A DNA stretch of 64,000 bases from Neomesorhizobium albiziae. GTDB taxonomy: Bacteria; Pseudomonadota; Alphaproteobacteria; Rhizobiales; Rhizobiaceae. Where the stretch lies: positions 59,749 through 123,748 of the forward strand of contig NZ_FOSL01000016.1 in NCBI RefSeq assembly GCF_900114255.1, given 5' to 3'. This document shows positions 8,797 through 17,760 of the stretch, in pieces. Every line of letters starts with the position of its first letter. The stretch's first letter is position 1. Both the position numbers and the translations under genes were made by a program. The notes under the pieces were generated by a model. The model saw only the letters and a list, made by a program, of their open reading frames with translations, made no database searches and had not been told where the DNA came from.

Positions 8797-9192
8797 TCAA
8801 CGCTGGTTTTGGGCCTGGTTTCGGTCGAGTTCGTCCAGTGCGGCGGCGTTGTTTTCCGCCCAGGTGTAGAGCGCGCGCAGAGGCTCGATGAAGGTCTCGC
8901 CAAGCGCGGTGAGCGAATACTCCACTTTGGGCGGCACCACGTCGAAAACCTTGCGTTTGACCAGGCCGCTGGCTTCCACCTCACGCAGCGTTTGCGTCAG
9001 CATTTTCTTGGACACGCCCGGAAGCGTTCGCTCGAGCTGTCCTGTGCGCATCGTTCCATGGCTGAGGGCATAGAGGACCATCGACGTCCATTTGCCGCTC
9101 AAGATGTAGTGGATGCGCCGCTGCGGGCAGTTCTCCCTGAGCACGAAGTCCTGGGAGCGTGTGCGTGCGTTTTCATTCCTAATGGTTACCAT
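8797..9192 (-). CDS. HxlR-family transcriptional regulator
   Basis: 131 residues from the ATG at 9192. It carries the HxlR winged-helix pattern: an N-terminal cysteine in ENCPQRRIHYILSGKW, then RTGQLERTLPGVSKKMLTQTL-type recognition helix and VPPKVEYSLTALG. HxlR proteins often sense aldehydes, quinones or oxidants through that cysteine. It is divergent from the dehydrogenase gene at 9326; the 133-base gap between them includes the short inverted repeat TCCCA-AA-TGGGA at 9224-9235, a possible but unproven operator. Control of its divergent neighbours is inferred from context. An upstream in-frame extension lacks a family match. Confidence 0.88.
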   Translation of the reverse strand: MVTIRNENARTRSQDFVLRENCPQRRIHYILSGKWTSMVLYALSHGTMRTGQLERTLPGVSKKMLTQTLREVEASGLVKRKVFDVVPPKVEYSLTALGETFIEPLRALYTWAENNAAALDELDRNQAQNQR

Positions 9193-9325
9193 ATAGTCCC
9201 TATGAGACAAAAAGGTGCCTAATTCCCAAATGGGATCTACATCATATATGGATGCTGCAACTTTCACAGAGGCAATTTCGCTTCCCGGCGCCACCCATGC
9301 GCGCCGGCACCCTTGGAGACAGATA

Positions 9326-10360
9326 ATGAAAGCAGCAGTCATCCGCGCTTTTGGCGGACCCGAGCAGATCAAGATCGAAGACATCGCGATGCCGACCCCC
9401 GGCGCCGGCGAAGTGTTGGTCAAGGTTTTGGCCGTCGGCATCAATCGCCTGGATCATTACGTGCGCCTCGGGCACATCGCACCGCAACTTGCGTTTCCGC
9501 ATATCCTGGGTTCCGACGCTGTCGGCGAGGTCGTCGAGACGGGCGCAGACGCTTCCCGGTTCCAGGTTGGCGATCGCGTCATCGCCATGCCGGGCTACCC
9601 GACCAACGCGGCGGAAGCCGACATCCGGCCGGTAACCGCTGCCCAGAGCTATTGCATTCCCGGTATCCAGATTCCCGGCACCTATGCCCAGTATATCGTC
9701 GTGCCGGAGCGCTGGCTGCTGCGCGATACCACGGGCTTGCCCGTAGAACAGGTTGCGGCGCTTCCTGTGTCACTGCTGATTGCCATCCGTTCGGTGCAGA
9801 TCGTCGGCGAGGTGAAAAAGGGCGACCGTGTGCTGGTGCATGCGGGTGCGTCGAGCACCGGGATGATGAGCATCCAGGTTGCGCGCGCCCTCGGCGCCTG
9901 CGTCGCCACCACTGTGCTGGACGAGCCCTCGGCAAAACTTGCCGCCAGCCTTGGCGCCGAGCTTGTGATCAACACAAGCAAGGAGGATTTTGTCGATGCG
10001 CTGAACACATGGACGGACGGGCAAGGCGTCGATGTCGCGATCGACAATCTGGGCGGCGATATCCTCCCGAAGACGATTGCGGCCGTCAAACCGCTCGGCA
10101 TCATCGTCGCCATGGGCTTCATGGCCGGCACCGACGTCACACTGGACATCAGGAATTTCTTCTTCACGCAGAAGCAGTTGCGTGGCACGCTGGTCGGAGA
10201 CATCGAGGATTTTGCCGCCTGGCTCGACCCGATCAATGCGGGCAAGGTCAAGCCGGTGATCGACAGCATCCTTCCGCTCTCGAAAGCAGCGGACGCGCAT
10301 CGCCGCATCGCCGCGAACGAAGCACAGGGCAGCATCGTGCTTCTGCCCTGGGCAGCCTGA
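9326..10360 (+). CDS. Zinc-type alcohol/quinone dehydrogenase (MDR family)
   Basis: 344 residues of the medium-chain dehydrogenase/reductase superfamily. The N-terminal GroES-like domain reads GGPEQIKIEDIAMPTPGAGE and the NAD(P)-binding domain has the pattern GDRVLVHAGASSTGMMSIQVARALGA. Zinc ligands of true alcohol dehydrogenases are not obvious, so it may be closer to quinone or enoyl reductases. The ATG at 9326 gives the usual MKAAVIRAFGGPEQ start; longer readings run into the promoter region. It is followed at 26 bases by a RidA gene and is divergent from an HxlR regulator, so the pair is probably induced by a reactive carbonyl or quinone. The substrate is unknown. Confidence 0.85.
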   Translation: MKAAVIRAFGGPEQIKIEDIAMPTPGAGEVLVKVLAVGINRLDHYVRLGHIAPQLAFPHILGSDAVGEVVETGADASRFQVGDRVIAMPGYPTNAAEADIRPVTAAQSYCIPGIQIPGTYAQYIVVPERWLLRDTTGLPVEQVAALPVSLLIAIRSVQIVGEVKKGDRVLVHAGASSTGMMSIQVARALGACVATTVLDEPSAKLAASLGAELVINTSKEDFVDALNTWTDGQGVDVAIDNLGGDILPKTIAAVKPLGIIVAMGFMAGTDVTLDIRNFFFTQKQLRGTLVGDIEDFAAWLDPINAGKVKPVIDSILPLSKAADAHRRIAANEAQGSIVLLPWAA

Positions 10361-10385
10361 ACGACAGCGATCCACAGGAGGGGAC

Positions 10386-10865
10386 ATGATGCTTGACGAT
10401 GTCACGAAACGGCTGGAAGCGCTGGGTTTCGCGCTTCCGGCGCCGCCCCGGCCGCTCGGTGCCTATCGCGCGGTGGTCGAGGCGGGGCCGATGCTCCACG
10501 TATCGATGCAGGGGCCGCTGAAGGACGGACGCTTCGCCTATACGGGCCTGCTGGGGCGCGACCTGAACGTGGATGAGGGCCGCAAGGCGGCCGAACTTTC
10601 AGTCGTCAACGCGCTGGCTCAGGTCCATGCACATCTCGGCGGTTTCGACAGGATCAAGCAGATTGTGAGGCTGGAAGGCCATATCGCGTGCACGGATGAC
10701 TTTTTCAGCCACCCGCCCGTGCTGGATGGTGCGTCCGAGCTGCTGGCCGCGGTGTTCGGGGAACGGGCGGGCCATGTCCGATCCGTGGTTGGGGTGCGCA
10801 ATCTGCCGGGCAATGTACCGGTCGCGGTTACCCTTACAGCTGAACTCGTTCCGGCCAGGGCATGA
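10386..10865 (+). CDS. RidA family protein (YjgF/UK114)
   Basis: 159 residues of the RidA family, longer than the classic 130-residue RidA, similar to the subgroup often called endoribonuclease L-PSP. Hallmarks are APPRPLGAYRAVVEAGPMLHVSMQGP at the start and VVGVRNLPGNVPVAVTLTAEL near the end. Classic RidA deaminates reactive enamine/imine intermediates; this subgroup is less studied, and the arginine that binds the carboxylate is not in its usual context. It lies downstream of the dehydrogenase with a GGAGGGG ribosome site and probably shares its transcript. Two adjacent ATG codons (10386 and 10389) are possible starts. Confidence 0.85.
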   Translation: MMLDDVTKRLEALGFALPAPPRPLGAYRAVVEAGPMLHVSMQGPLKDGRFAYTGLLGRDLNVDEGRKAAELSVVNALAQVHAHLGGFDRIKQIVRLEGHIACTDDFFSHPPVLDGASELLAAVFGERAGHVRSVVGVRNLPGNVPVAVTLTAELVPARA

Positions 10866-10892
10866 AGGTCGGGAAGGCTAGTGGAGCCGCAC

Positions 10893-11609
10893 TCAGCTTT
10901 CGCTGGTCGACGCCCACAGGCGCTTCGACCAGTCTTCGACTTGTCGGGTTTCAAGGCGGCGTTGCGCATAACGCCGCCATCTTTCGGGCAGGTGTGCGAG
11001 CGCGAGCATAGCCGACAGTTCCTCGATATTGAAGGTGTCGACGTAGAGGATTCGCCAAAGCCGCTGCAGCGTCCAGTCCGGCGACCGGCGGTCGATCAGG
11101 TGAATCGCCTCGCCGGGAGCGACGAAACCTTCCTGACGCACCCGGTAGTACCAGCCCGTCCATCCGGTTTTTTGCACGCGCAGCGCCATATCGGCCACGC
11201 CGAAGCGGGCGTTCAGCTTGTGGCATGGCTGCCGCCCCTGCGAAACTTCGATGATGGCATCACCAACCCGAAAGACATCGCCGATCGCGACCGTCCTTTC
11301 GTCGAGACCGCGCGTGGAGAAGTTTTCCCCGAACGCACCCGGCCGGGTGAGCATGTCCAGCCCGCCGAGTTCGCCACGCCACGCGTCATAGTGTTCGCGG
11401 GGATAATGGTGGACCGCCTTTTCCACGCCGCCGTGAATTTTAAGGTCGGCCTGCGCATCGCCTTCAAGACCTTCCCGGCTCAACCACAGGCGACGAGCGA
11501 CCGGGCGCTTGTTGATGCCGCTCAGCAAACCGCTGTTCCCGAGCGGCGCAACCTGGCCGACAAGCAGGTCGGCGAGGGCCAGGGTCAATACTGTAGCCCT
11601 TCCACCCAT
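10893..11609 (-). CDS. MOSC domain protein, YiiM-like
   Basis: About 238 residues. The motif GLEGDAQADLKIHGGVEKAV, then HHYPREHYDAW, is typical of the YiiM/MOSC family, and a conserved cysteine sits in GRQPCHKLNARFG. MOSC proteins handle molybdenum cofactor or reduce N-hydroxylated compounds. The start is uncertain: the ATG at 11609 overlaps the end of the amidotransferase gene by 25 bases, while a TTG near 11588 would give a start closer to other YiiM proteins. Longer readings lie wholly inside the upstream gene. It is co-directional and overlapping with the amidotransferase, so the two are probably co-transcribed. Confidence 0.82.
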   Translation of the reverse strand: MGGRATVLTLALADLLVGQVAPLGNSGLLSGINKRPVARRLWLSREGLEGDAQADLKIHGGVEKAVHHYPREHYDAWRGELGGLDMLTRPGAFGENFSTRGLDERTVAIGDVFRVGDAIIEVSQGRQPCHKLNARFGVADMALRVQKTGWTGWYYRVRQEGFVAPGEAIHLIDRRSPDWTLQRLWRILYVDTFNIEELSAMLALAHLPERWRRYAQRRLETRQVEDWSKRLWASTSES

Positions 11610-12289
11610 TCGAAAAACATCGCGCTGGCGGCGAGCCGCAGGGCCTCGCCGTTTCGGGCGGCGTGCTCGCGAAGGGCGCGAGGGTCGATTCCGGCGCCGG
11701 CAAGCTCCACCGCGTGACCGATCAGCCATGGCTCGATAGGCTGCGATGCATCGATCTCGGCATGAAACTGAAGCCCCAGAATGTTCGGCCCGACGGCAAA
11801 GGCCTGATTGTGGCAGACGGCCGTTTCCGCAAGATGGTCGGCGCCGTGCGGAATGGTAAAGGTGTCGCCATGCCAGTGCAGTACTGGCACGTCCAATAGA
11901 TGCCGCAGCGGGCCGGCGTTGCCGGCCGGCGTCAAGCCAAGACTGGAAAAGCCTATTTCCTTGATGCCTGTCGGGGTGACCCTGGCGCCGAGCGCGTCAG
12001 CCATCAGCTGCGCGCCCAGGCAGATGCCCAGCGTTGGGCGGTTCGCGGCCAATCTGGTCTTCAGCAGGGCGCGCTCCTTGACCAGGAAAGGATAGGTCCC
12101 GTCTTCATAGACGCCGATCGGTCCGCCCAGCACAACGATCAGATCGGACGCCAATGGATCGAGGTGATCGAGATTTTGAACGCCGGCGTCCCAGTATTGA
12201 ACCGTGTAGCCCGCATTCTGCAGAACGGTGTCGAACACGCCGAGGTCTTCGAAGTGTACGTGGCGAATGGCAGCCGCGCTTCTAGCCAT
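11585..12289 (-). CDS. Class-I glutamine amidotransferase (GuaA-like domain)
   Basis: 234 residues, a stand-alone triad glutamine amidotransferase. The nucleophile is C90 in TLGICLGAQ and the other triad residues are H176 and E178 in LQFHAE. The N-terminal half has VVLGGPIGVYED, shared with the GMP-synthase amidotransferase domain and with gamma-glutamyl-polyamine-type hydrolases. No synthetase partner is adjacent, so the acceptor or hydrolysed substrate is unknown. Its 3' end overlaps the MOSC gene. The 5' side faces the AraC/PaaR-operator region but no operator is close enough to assign. Confidence 0.85.
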   Translation of the reverse strand: MARSAAAIRHVHFEDLGVFDTVLQNAGYTVQYWDAGVQNLDHLDPLASDLIVVLGGPIGVYEDGTYPFLVKERALLKTRLAANRPTLGICLGAQLMADALGARVTPTGIKEIGFSSLGLTPAGNAGPLRHLLDVPVLHWHGDTFTIPHGADHLAETAVCHNQAFAVGPNILGLQFHAEIDASQPIEPWLIGHAVELAGAGIDPRALREHAARNGEALRLAASAMFFEWVEGLQY

Positions 12290-12403
12290 GGATCACTCGT
12301 CCTTTCCCGACAGTTTGCCCGATAAAGGGGTTGTGTACAGCCGCGATATACACCTTAGTTCCGCCAGGGGTCGCCCATCTAGGGGCACATGACAAAATAT
12401 TAT

Positions 12404-12424
12404 TGACCAATCGGTCGGTTAATT
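12404..12424. promoter_or_regulatory. PaaR-type operator, copy 1
   Basis: TTGACCAATCGGTCGGTTAA aligns with three other sites in the window that share the GACC-GGTCGGT palindrome followed by AAT. Here the centre is AATCGGT in place of ACCGGT, so it is the weakest copy. It lies 145 bases upstream of the AraC-family gene at 12570. Confidence 0.65.
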
Positions 12425-12569
12425 ATAAGATACGCGATCGGAAGCTGTCAACCTCTGGTTGGGAGATCGTGCGTGGCCAAGGGAGGACGGTCATGGAGGA
12501 GCCGGTCAGCCGGCTAACGACCGTAGTTTGGTGGCATGCAACCTGGGAGCAAGGGAGGGCATCGCATCC

Positions 12570-13532
12570 ATGCTGAATATCTATGACACATGCGCCCAGT
12601 CGCCCGGCAGGCAGTTCGACTACTGGCGCGAGGAACTTTGCCACAACTTCGTCGAGCTGGCTGCGGAGAGACCCCGGTCGGGTATCTTCGATGGGCGTAT
12701 CAAGCACTTTCCCCTGCACTCCATCGGAATATTGCGCGTAACCACCGACGCGCACCGCGTTGCGCGGACCAGGCTCGGCATCGACCGGTCGAACGACGAC
12801 TGCTACTTCATCAACCTGCAACTTGACGGGGTTGCCCTGACAAGCCAGCGCAGCGCGGACGTGTCCGTTCACGCTGGAGACATGGTGTTGGTCGATACGC
12901 GCGAACCCTTCTCGGTGCTGCATGAAGAGCCATTCGATCTGATCTGCTTCAAGGTGCCTCGCGACGCACTGCGCGCCGAACTCAGGCAGCGAAATCTCGG
13001 GCCTCTGCCAAACGTTCGCGCCGCGAGCGGTTGCGGCCGGGTGTTGCGCAGCTACGCCAATGCGCTGATCGAGGAGTCCGAAAGCGATCTTGCCGATAGC
13101 GCCTCCGTTCTGGCTGATAACCTGATCAGCCTGATCGCGGGAGCGATCAACACGGCGACCGACGGCTTGCAGCCGACAGGCCAGCTCGGAACGCAGCAAC
13201 TGGCTCGCTTGCACGCCGTGCAGGGCTACATCGACGAGCGTCTCGCGGACCCGGACCTGTCGCTCCAGAGCGCGGTCGACCGTTTCAATCTTTCGCCGCG
13301 CTACCTGCAGAAACTGTTCGCGGCAACCGGATCGACTTTCTCGCAGACATTGATGATGCGCCGGCTCGACAAGGCAGCGACCTGCCTGCGCCGCCGGGAG
13401 CTGCGCGGCCGGACGATTGCCGAAACTGCCTTCCTCTGCGGCTTCAACGATTTCTCCTACTTCAACCGCAGCTTCAAGAAGCGCTTCGGCAGGAGCCCAC
13501 GCGATTATCGGTCGGCATACCTGGATCGGTAG
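12570..13532 (+). CDS. AraC-family regulator, FeaR-like
   Basis: 320 residues. The N-terminal 180 residues resemble the AraC_binding_2 domain (FNLQLDGVAL-like INLQLDGVALTSQ, HAGDMVLVDTREPF). The C-terminal 100 residues are a double helix-turn-helix of the AraC/XylS type (LSLQSAVDRFNLSPRYLQKL, then IAETAFLCGFNDFSYFNRSF). Regulators of this form control aromatic amine and acid catabolism (FeaR, NbaR-like). A PaaR-type operator lies upstream, suggesting co-control with phenylacetate genes. The ATG at 12570 was chosen for the family-typical N-terminus; upstream in-frame sequence has no similarity to the family. Confidence 0.85.
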   Translation: MLNIYDTCAQSPGRQFDYWREELCHNFVELAAERPRSGIFDGRIKHFPLHSIGILRVTTDAHRVARTRLGIDRSNDDCYFINLQLDGVALTSQRSADVSVHAGDMVLVDTREPFSVLHEEPFDLICFKVPRDALRAELRQRNLGPLPNVRAASGCGRVLRSYANALIEESESDLADSASVLADNLISLIAGAINTATDGLQPTGQLGTQQLARLHAVQGYIDERLADPDLSLQSAVDRFNLSPRYLQKLFAATGSTFSQTLMMRRLDKAATCLRRRELRGRTIAETAFLCGFNDFSYFNRSFKKRFGRSPRDYRSAYLDR

Positions 13533-13678
13533 TGCCGGGACGGACGCGTTTCGCCAGATATTTCGGCGCAATCGTCCAAGTTTCCTGGCGCCGGTCCGGG
13601 CATAATCGGCGACGCGTTCAGCCCGAGGGCCGCCGTGGAAGTGGTCTCGTCGCAGCGCGCCAAAGGGAGGAATTCACG

Positions 13679-14302
13679 GTGCAGGATAAAGGCTCAACCA
13701 CGCGCTATTTCACGACGCGTTTCTCGAAAAGATACGGCATCGTGCATCCGTTCGCGGGCGCCGGGCTGGCTTTCGCCGCTCAAACCCCGGACCTGGCGAT
13801 TGCGGTTTCCAGGGCAGGTGGCCTCGGCGCCCTTGGTGTCGGTTTCATGCCTCCGGATCAATTGCGCGCCAACATCGCAGCCATTCGCGCGGCCACCGGC
13901 AAGCCGTTCAACATCAACTTCATCACCTGCTTTCCCAACGACGCGCAGATCCGTGTTTGCGCGGAGGAGAAGGTGCCGGTCGTCTCCTTCCACTGGGGGC
14001 ACCCCGCAACGGAACACCTGAAGCTGCTGAAGGACGCCGGCGTGTCCGTGTGGGAGCAGGTCGGCACAGTGGAGGACGGGCGAAAGGCGGCTGGCGACGG
14101 CGTCGAGGTGGTGATCGCGCAGGGCTGGGAGGCCGGCCGCCACAATTATGGCGGGCTGGGCACCGTCGCTTTCGTTCCGGCCATGGTCGATGCCATCGGG
14201 GAGCAGGCGCTGGTGTTGGCTTCGGGCGGCATATCGGATGCACGCGGCGTGGCGGCCGCGCTGTCGCTGGGCGCCGACGGCAGGTTCCACTTTCAGGGAT
14301 GA
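13679..14302 (+). pseudogene. Truncated nitronate monooxygenase (2-nitropropane dioxygenase)
   Basis: 207 residues from a GTG at 13679 behind a strong GGGAGG site. The protein opens like nitronate monooxygenases (YGIVHPFAGAGLAF, SRAGGLGALGVGFM) and keeps the FMN-binding AQGWEAGRHNYG and ASGGISDARGVAAAL. It then ends after LGADGRFHFQG, where family members continue for roughly another 100 residues (normal length about 320). No continuation was found in any frame before the paaJ operator at 14361. It is therefore probably a decayed gene; a shortened active form cannot be excluded because the FMN barrel would be incomplete. Confidence 0.72.
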
Positions 14303-14360
14303 TGCCTGGCGCGAATTCACGAAAACATGCGGTTGACTCGCGCGGCAAAACATGCGATTA

Positions 14361-14385
14361 ACTGACTGACCGGTCGGTGAATTAT
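14361..14385. promoter_or_regulatory. PaaR-type operator, copy 2 (paaJ operon)
   Basis: The site contains GACCGGTCGGTGAATTAT with the palindromic centre ACCGGT. It lies 33 bases upstream of the paaJ start, so it should overlap the promoter of the long paaJABCDE operon. A TetR repressor of the PaaR type is encoded at 22965-23564. Confidence 0.82.
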
Positions 14386-14417
14386 CGAGGCAGGCCAACC
14401 GACCGAGGAGGAACCCG

Positions 14418-15623
14418 ATGCAAGAAGCCTTCATCTGCGATGCAGTCCGCACACCGGTCGGCCGTTACGGCGGCGCCCTGTCAGGCCTCAGAGCAGACGA
14501 TCTCGCAGCGCTTCCGCTGGCTGCACTGATGCAGCGCAACAGCACGGTCGACTGGTCAGGGGTGGAAGATGTCATCCTTGGCTGCGCCAACCAGGCCGGC
14601 GAGGACAATCGCAATGTCGCTCGAATGGCCGTATTGCTGTCGGGCCTGCCGGTCAATGTTCCAGGCACAACGGTCAACCGGTTATGCGGCTCGGGCCTCG
14701 ATGCTGTCGGTCTTGCGGCGCGCTCCATCCGGGCGGGCGATTGCGACCTGATGATCGCCGGCGGCGTCGAAAGCATGTCGCGGGCGCCGTTTGTCATGCC
14801 GAAGGCGGAGACGGCGTTCTCGCGCTCCAACGCTGTCTACGACACCACGATCGGATGGCGCTTTGTCAATCCGAAGATGAAGAAGGCCTACGGCATCGAC
14901 TCGATGCCCGAGACCGCCGATAATGTTGCTGCCGATTTCGCTGTCTCGCGCGAGGATCAGGACGCCTTTGCGCTGCGCAGCCAGCAGCGCTGGGCGGCGG
15001 CGCAGGCCGAAGGCCGCTTTGCCGACGAATTGATCTCCGTGTCGGTGCCGCAGAAGAAGGGCGAGCCGATGATGGTGGAGAGCGACGAACATCCGCGCCC
15101 AGACGCTTCGCTGGGGCAACTGGCCAAGCTGAAAGGCGTCAACGGTCCCGATCTCACGGTCACCGCAGGCAATGCCTCCGGCGTCAACGACGGCGCCGCC
15201 GCGCTGGTCGTCGCAAACGAGAAGGCCGCAACGGCAAACTGCCTGACGCCCCGCGCCCGCATCGTCGCGATGGCTGCGGCTGGCGTGGAACCCCGCATCA
15301 TGGGCATCGGCCCGGTGCCGGCGGTGCGCAGGGTGCTGGAGCGCGCGGGCCTGTCGCTTGGCCAGATGGACCTGATCGAACTCAACGAGGCTTTCGCCGC
15401 GCAGGCGCTTGCCGTGCTGCGCCAGCTCGGCCTGCCCGACGATGCCGCGAATGTGAACCCCAACGGCGGGGCCATCGCCATCGGTCATCCGCTCGGTGCC
15501 AGCGGCGCGCGCATGGCCACCGCCGCGACATGGCACCTGCAGCGCACCGGCGGCCGCTATGCGCTGTGCACGATGTGTGTCGGCGTCGGGCAAGGAATTG
15601 CATTGATCCTCGAGCGCGTTTGA
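14418..15623 (+). CDS. paaJ: 3-oxoadipyl-CoA/3-oxo-5,6-dehydrosuberyl-CoA thiolase
   Basis: 401 residues, a biosynthetic-fold thiolase. Catalytic residues are visible: C90-region [12 protein letters not shown], the histidine in [16 protein letters not shown], and the second cysteine in [10 protein letters not shown]. Its start ([19 protein letters not shown]) is typical of PaaJ/PcaF. In phenylacetate degradation it performs the two thiolytic steps that release acetyl-CoA and finally succinyl-CoA. It is the first gene of the operon and has a GAGGAGG ribosome site; the PaaR-type operator lies directly upstream. A pcaF role in beta-ketoadipate breakdown is possible by sequence, but the context favours paaJ. 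Confidence 0.92.
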   Translation: MQEAFICDAVRTPVGRYGGALSGLRADDLAALPLAALMQRNSTVDWSGVEDVILGCANQAGEDNRNVARMAVLLSGLPVNVPGTTVNRLCGSGLDAVGLAARSIRAGDCDLMIAGGVESMSRAPFVMPKAETAFSRSNAVYDTTIGWRFVNPKMKKAYGIDSMPETADNVAADFAVSREDQDAFALRSQQRWAAAQAEGRFADELISVSVPQKKGEPMMVESDEHPRPDASLGQLAKLKGVNGPDLTVTAGNASGVNDGAAALVVANEKAATANCLTPRARIVAMAAAGVEPRIMGIGPVPAVRRVLERAGLSLGQMDLIELNEAFAAQALAVLRQLGLPDDAANVNPNGGAIAIGHPLGASGARMATAATWHLQRTGGRYALCTMCVGVGQGIALILERV

Positions 15624-15654
15624 CGCGCGGGCAGCGATAGAAGGAGACGGCGCA

Positions 15655-16659
15655 ATGTACGCACAGATGGTCAAGACAGACGCAGCGCGGGTCCGTTCAC
15701 TTGATGAGATGGAGCCCGTCGAGCGGGCATTCCAGGAACGCATCGACGCCGGCCAGAAGATCGAGCCGAAGGAGTGGATGCCGGAGGGCTACCGCAAGAC
15801 GCTGATCCGCCAGGTGAGCCAGCACGCGCATTCCGAGATCGTCGGGCAATTGCCTGAAGGAAACTGGATCGGCCGCGCACCGACATTGGAGCGCAAGGCT
15901 ATCCTGCTGGCCAAGGTGCAGGACGAGGCGGGCCACGGACTTTATCTCTACTCCGCCGCCGAAACGCTCGGCATCAGCCGCGACGAGATGTACGAGCAGC
16001 TTCATTCCGGCAAGGCGAAGTATTCGTCGATCTTCAACTATCCGACGCTGACCTGGGCCGACATCGGCGCAATCGGCTGGCTGGTCGATGGCGCCGCGAT
16101 CATGAACCAGGTTCCGCTGCAGCGCTGCTCCTACGGGCCTTACGCGCGGGCGATGGTGCGCATCTGCAAGGAAGAGAGCTTTCACCAGCGCCAGGGCTTC
16201 GACATCCTGACCGTGTTGTGCAACGGCACGCCGGAGCAGAAGGCGATGGCGCAGGACGCGCTGGACCGCTGGTGGTGGCCGTCGCTGATGATGTTCGGTC
16301 CGTCCGACGATGCGTCGGTGCATTCCGCCCAGTCGATGGCCTGGAAGATCAAGCAGAACTCGAACGACGAGCTGCGCCAGAAATTCGTCGACCAGACCGT
16401 GCCGCAGGCGAAGTTCTTGGGGCTTACCGTTCCGGATCCAGAACTGAAGTGGAATGAAGAGAAGGGCGGCTATGACTTCGGCGAGCCGGATTGGGCCGAA
16501 TTCTTCGAGGTGATCGCCGGCAACGGCCCGTGCAACCGAGAGCGGCTCGAGGCCCGCCGCAAGGCCTGGCACGACGGCGCCTGGTTCCGCGACGGGCTGG
16601 CGGCCCATGCTCAAAAACGACAGGCACGCAAAGCGCCCTATGCCGTCGCGGCTGAATAG
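15655..16659 (+). CDS. paaA: 1,2-phenylacetyl-CoA epoxidase, catalytic subunit A
   Basis: 334 residues, the diiron catalytic subunit of the PaaABCE ring epoxidase. Diiron ligands are in [16 protein letters not shown] and [10 protein letters not shown]. It converts phenylacetyl-CoA to its ring-1,2-epoxide with oxygen and NADPH-derived electrons from PaaE. It follows paaJ by 31 bases with an AAGGAGA ribosome site. Length matches the family (about 310-330). Confidence 0.97.
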   Translation: MYAQMVKTDAARVRSLDEMEPVERAFQERIDAGQKIEPKEWMPEGYRKTLIRQVSQHAHSEIVGQLPEGNWIGRAPTLERKAILLAKVQDEAGHGLYLYSAAETLGISRDEMYEQLHSGKAKYSSIFNYPTLTWADIGAIGWLVDGAAIMNQVPLQRCSYGPYARAMVRICKEESFHQRQGFDILTVLCNGTPEQKAMAQDALDRWWWPSLMMFGPSDDASVHSAQSMAWKIKQNSNDELRQKFVDQTVPQAKFLGLTVPDPELKWNEEKGGYDFGEPDWAEFFEVIAGNGPCNRERLEARRKAWHDGAWFRDGLAAHAQKRQARKAPYAVAAE

Positions 16660-16697
16660 CCTCCTCCAACCCAGCCAAGCCAAGCGAGGAAACGCTC

Positions 16698-16982
16698 ATG
16701 TCCAGTGAATGGCCTTTGTGGGAAGTCTTCATCCGCGGCCAGCATGGTCTGAACCACCGGCACGTCGGCAGTCTCCATGCTCCGGATGCCGAGATGGCGA
16801 TCCATAACGCGCGCGATGTCTATACGCGCCGCAACGAGGGCGTCAGCATCTGGGTGGTCCGCTCTTCCGATATCGTCGCCAGTGCGCCGTCGGAGAAGGG
16901 GCCGCTGTTCGACCCGGCCAACTCGAAAGTCTACCGGCACCCGACCTTCTTCGACGTGCCGGAAGAAGTGGGGCATATGTGA
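16698..16982 (+). CDS. paaB: 1,2-phenylacetyl-CoA epoxidase subunit B
   Basis: 94 residues, the small structural subunit of the epoxidase. It begins WPLWEVFIRGQHGLNHRHVGS, the near-invariant PaaB opening, and has the usual length. PaaB bridges PaaAC heterodimers in the complex. Its stop codon overlaps the start of paaC, indicating translational coupling. Confidence 0.96.
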   Translation: MSSEWPLWEVFIRGQHGLNHRHVGSLHAPDAEMAIHNARDVYTRRNEGVSIWVVRSSDIVASAPSEKGPLFDPANSKVYRHPTFFDVPEEVGHM

Positions 16983-17752
16983 TGAAAACGGCCGCCGTTG
17001 CATCGCCTGATGTCGCCGAATTTGCGCTGAGGATGGGCGACACCTGCCTGATCCTCGGCCATCGGAACGCTGAATGGTGCGGTCACGCGCCGGCGCTGGA
17101 GGAAGACATCGCGCTGGCGAATACGGCGCTCGACCTGATCGGGCAGACGCAGCTCTGGCTGGGGCTGACCGCCGAAGCCGAAGGCAAGGGCCGCACGGCC
17201 GACGATCTCGCATATCTGCGCGACAGTTCGGGCTACCGGAACCTGCTCATGGTCGAGCAGCCGAACGGCGATTTCGGCCGCACTGTCATGCGGCAGTTTC
17301 TGTTCGATGCCTGGCATCTGCCGATGCTGAAGGCGCTGGCGGGGTCAAAGGACCGGCGGATCGCGGAGATCGCCGAGAAGGCGTCGAAGGAAGTGACGTA
17401 TCATCTCGAGCGCAGCTCCGACCTGGTGGTGCGCCTCGGCGACGGAAACGGCGAAAGCCACGCCAGGATGCAGGCGGCCCTCGATTTCCTGTGGCCCTAT
17501 ACCGGCGAGATGTTTCTGAGCGATGCCGTGGACGAGGCACTGGCTTTGGCCGGGATCGCGCCTGCGCCCGGCTCCTTGAGACCGGCCTGGAACGAGAAGG
17601 TCGCTCGTACGCTTGCCGACGCGACGCTGAAAGCGCCGGAGAGTTCCTACGCGCAGAAGGGCGGCAGGTCAGGCGTACATTCCGAGCATCTCGGGCTCAT
17701 TCTTGCCGAGATGCAATTCCTGCAGCGCGCCTATCCAGGCGCGAACTGGTGA
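16982..17752 (+). CDS. paaC: 1,2-phenylacetyl-CoA epoxidase, structural subunit C
   Basis: 256 residues, the non-catalytic ferritin-like partner of PaaA. Typical stretches are LGHRNAEWCGHAPALEEDIAL and GRSGVHSEHLGLILAEMQFLQR at the end. The ATG at 16982 overlaps the paaB stop; a GTG one codon earlier (16979) is an alternative start. It ends eight bases before paaD. Confidence 0.95.
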   Translation: MKTAAVASPDVAEFALRMGDTCLILGHRNAEWCGHAPALEEDIALANTALDLIGQTQLWLGLTAEAEGKGRTADDLAYLRDSSGYRNLLMVEQPNGDFGRTVMRQFLFDAWHLPMLKALAGSKDRRIAEIAEKASKEVTYHLERSSDLVVRLGDGNGESHARMQAALDFLWPYTGEMFLSDAVDEALALAGIAPAPGSLRPAWNEKVARTLADATLKAPESSYAQKGGRSGVHSEHLGLILAEMQFLQRAYPGANW

Positions 17753-17760
17753 GACCGGCC

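Noticed and set aside
9224..9235. TCCCA-AA-TGGGA as a firm HxlR operator
   Set aside because: Five-base arms are too short to claim without binding data; kept only as a remark under the HxlR gene.
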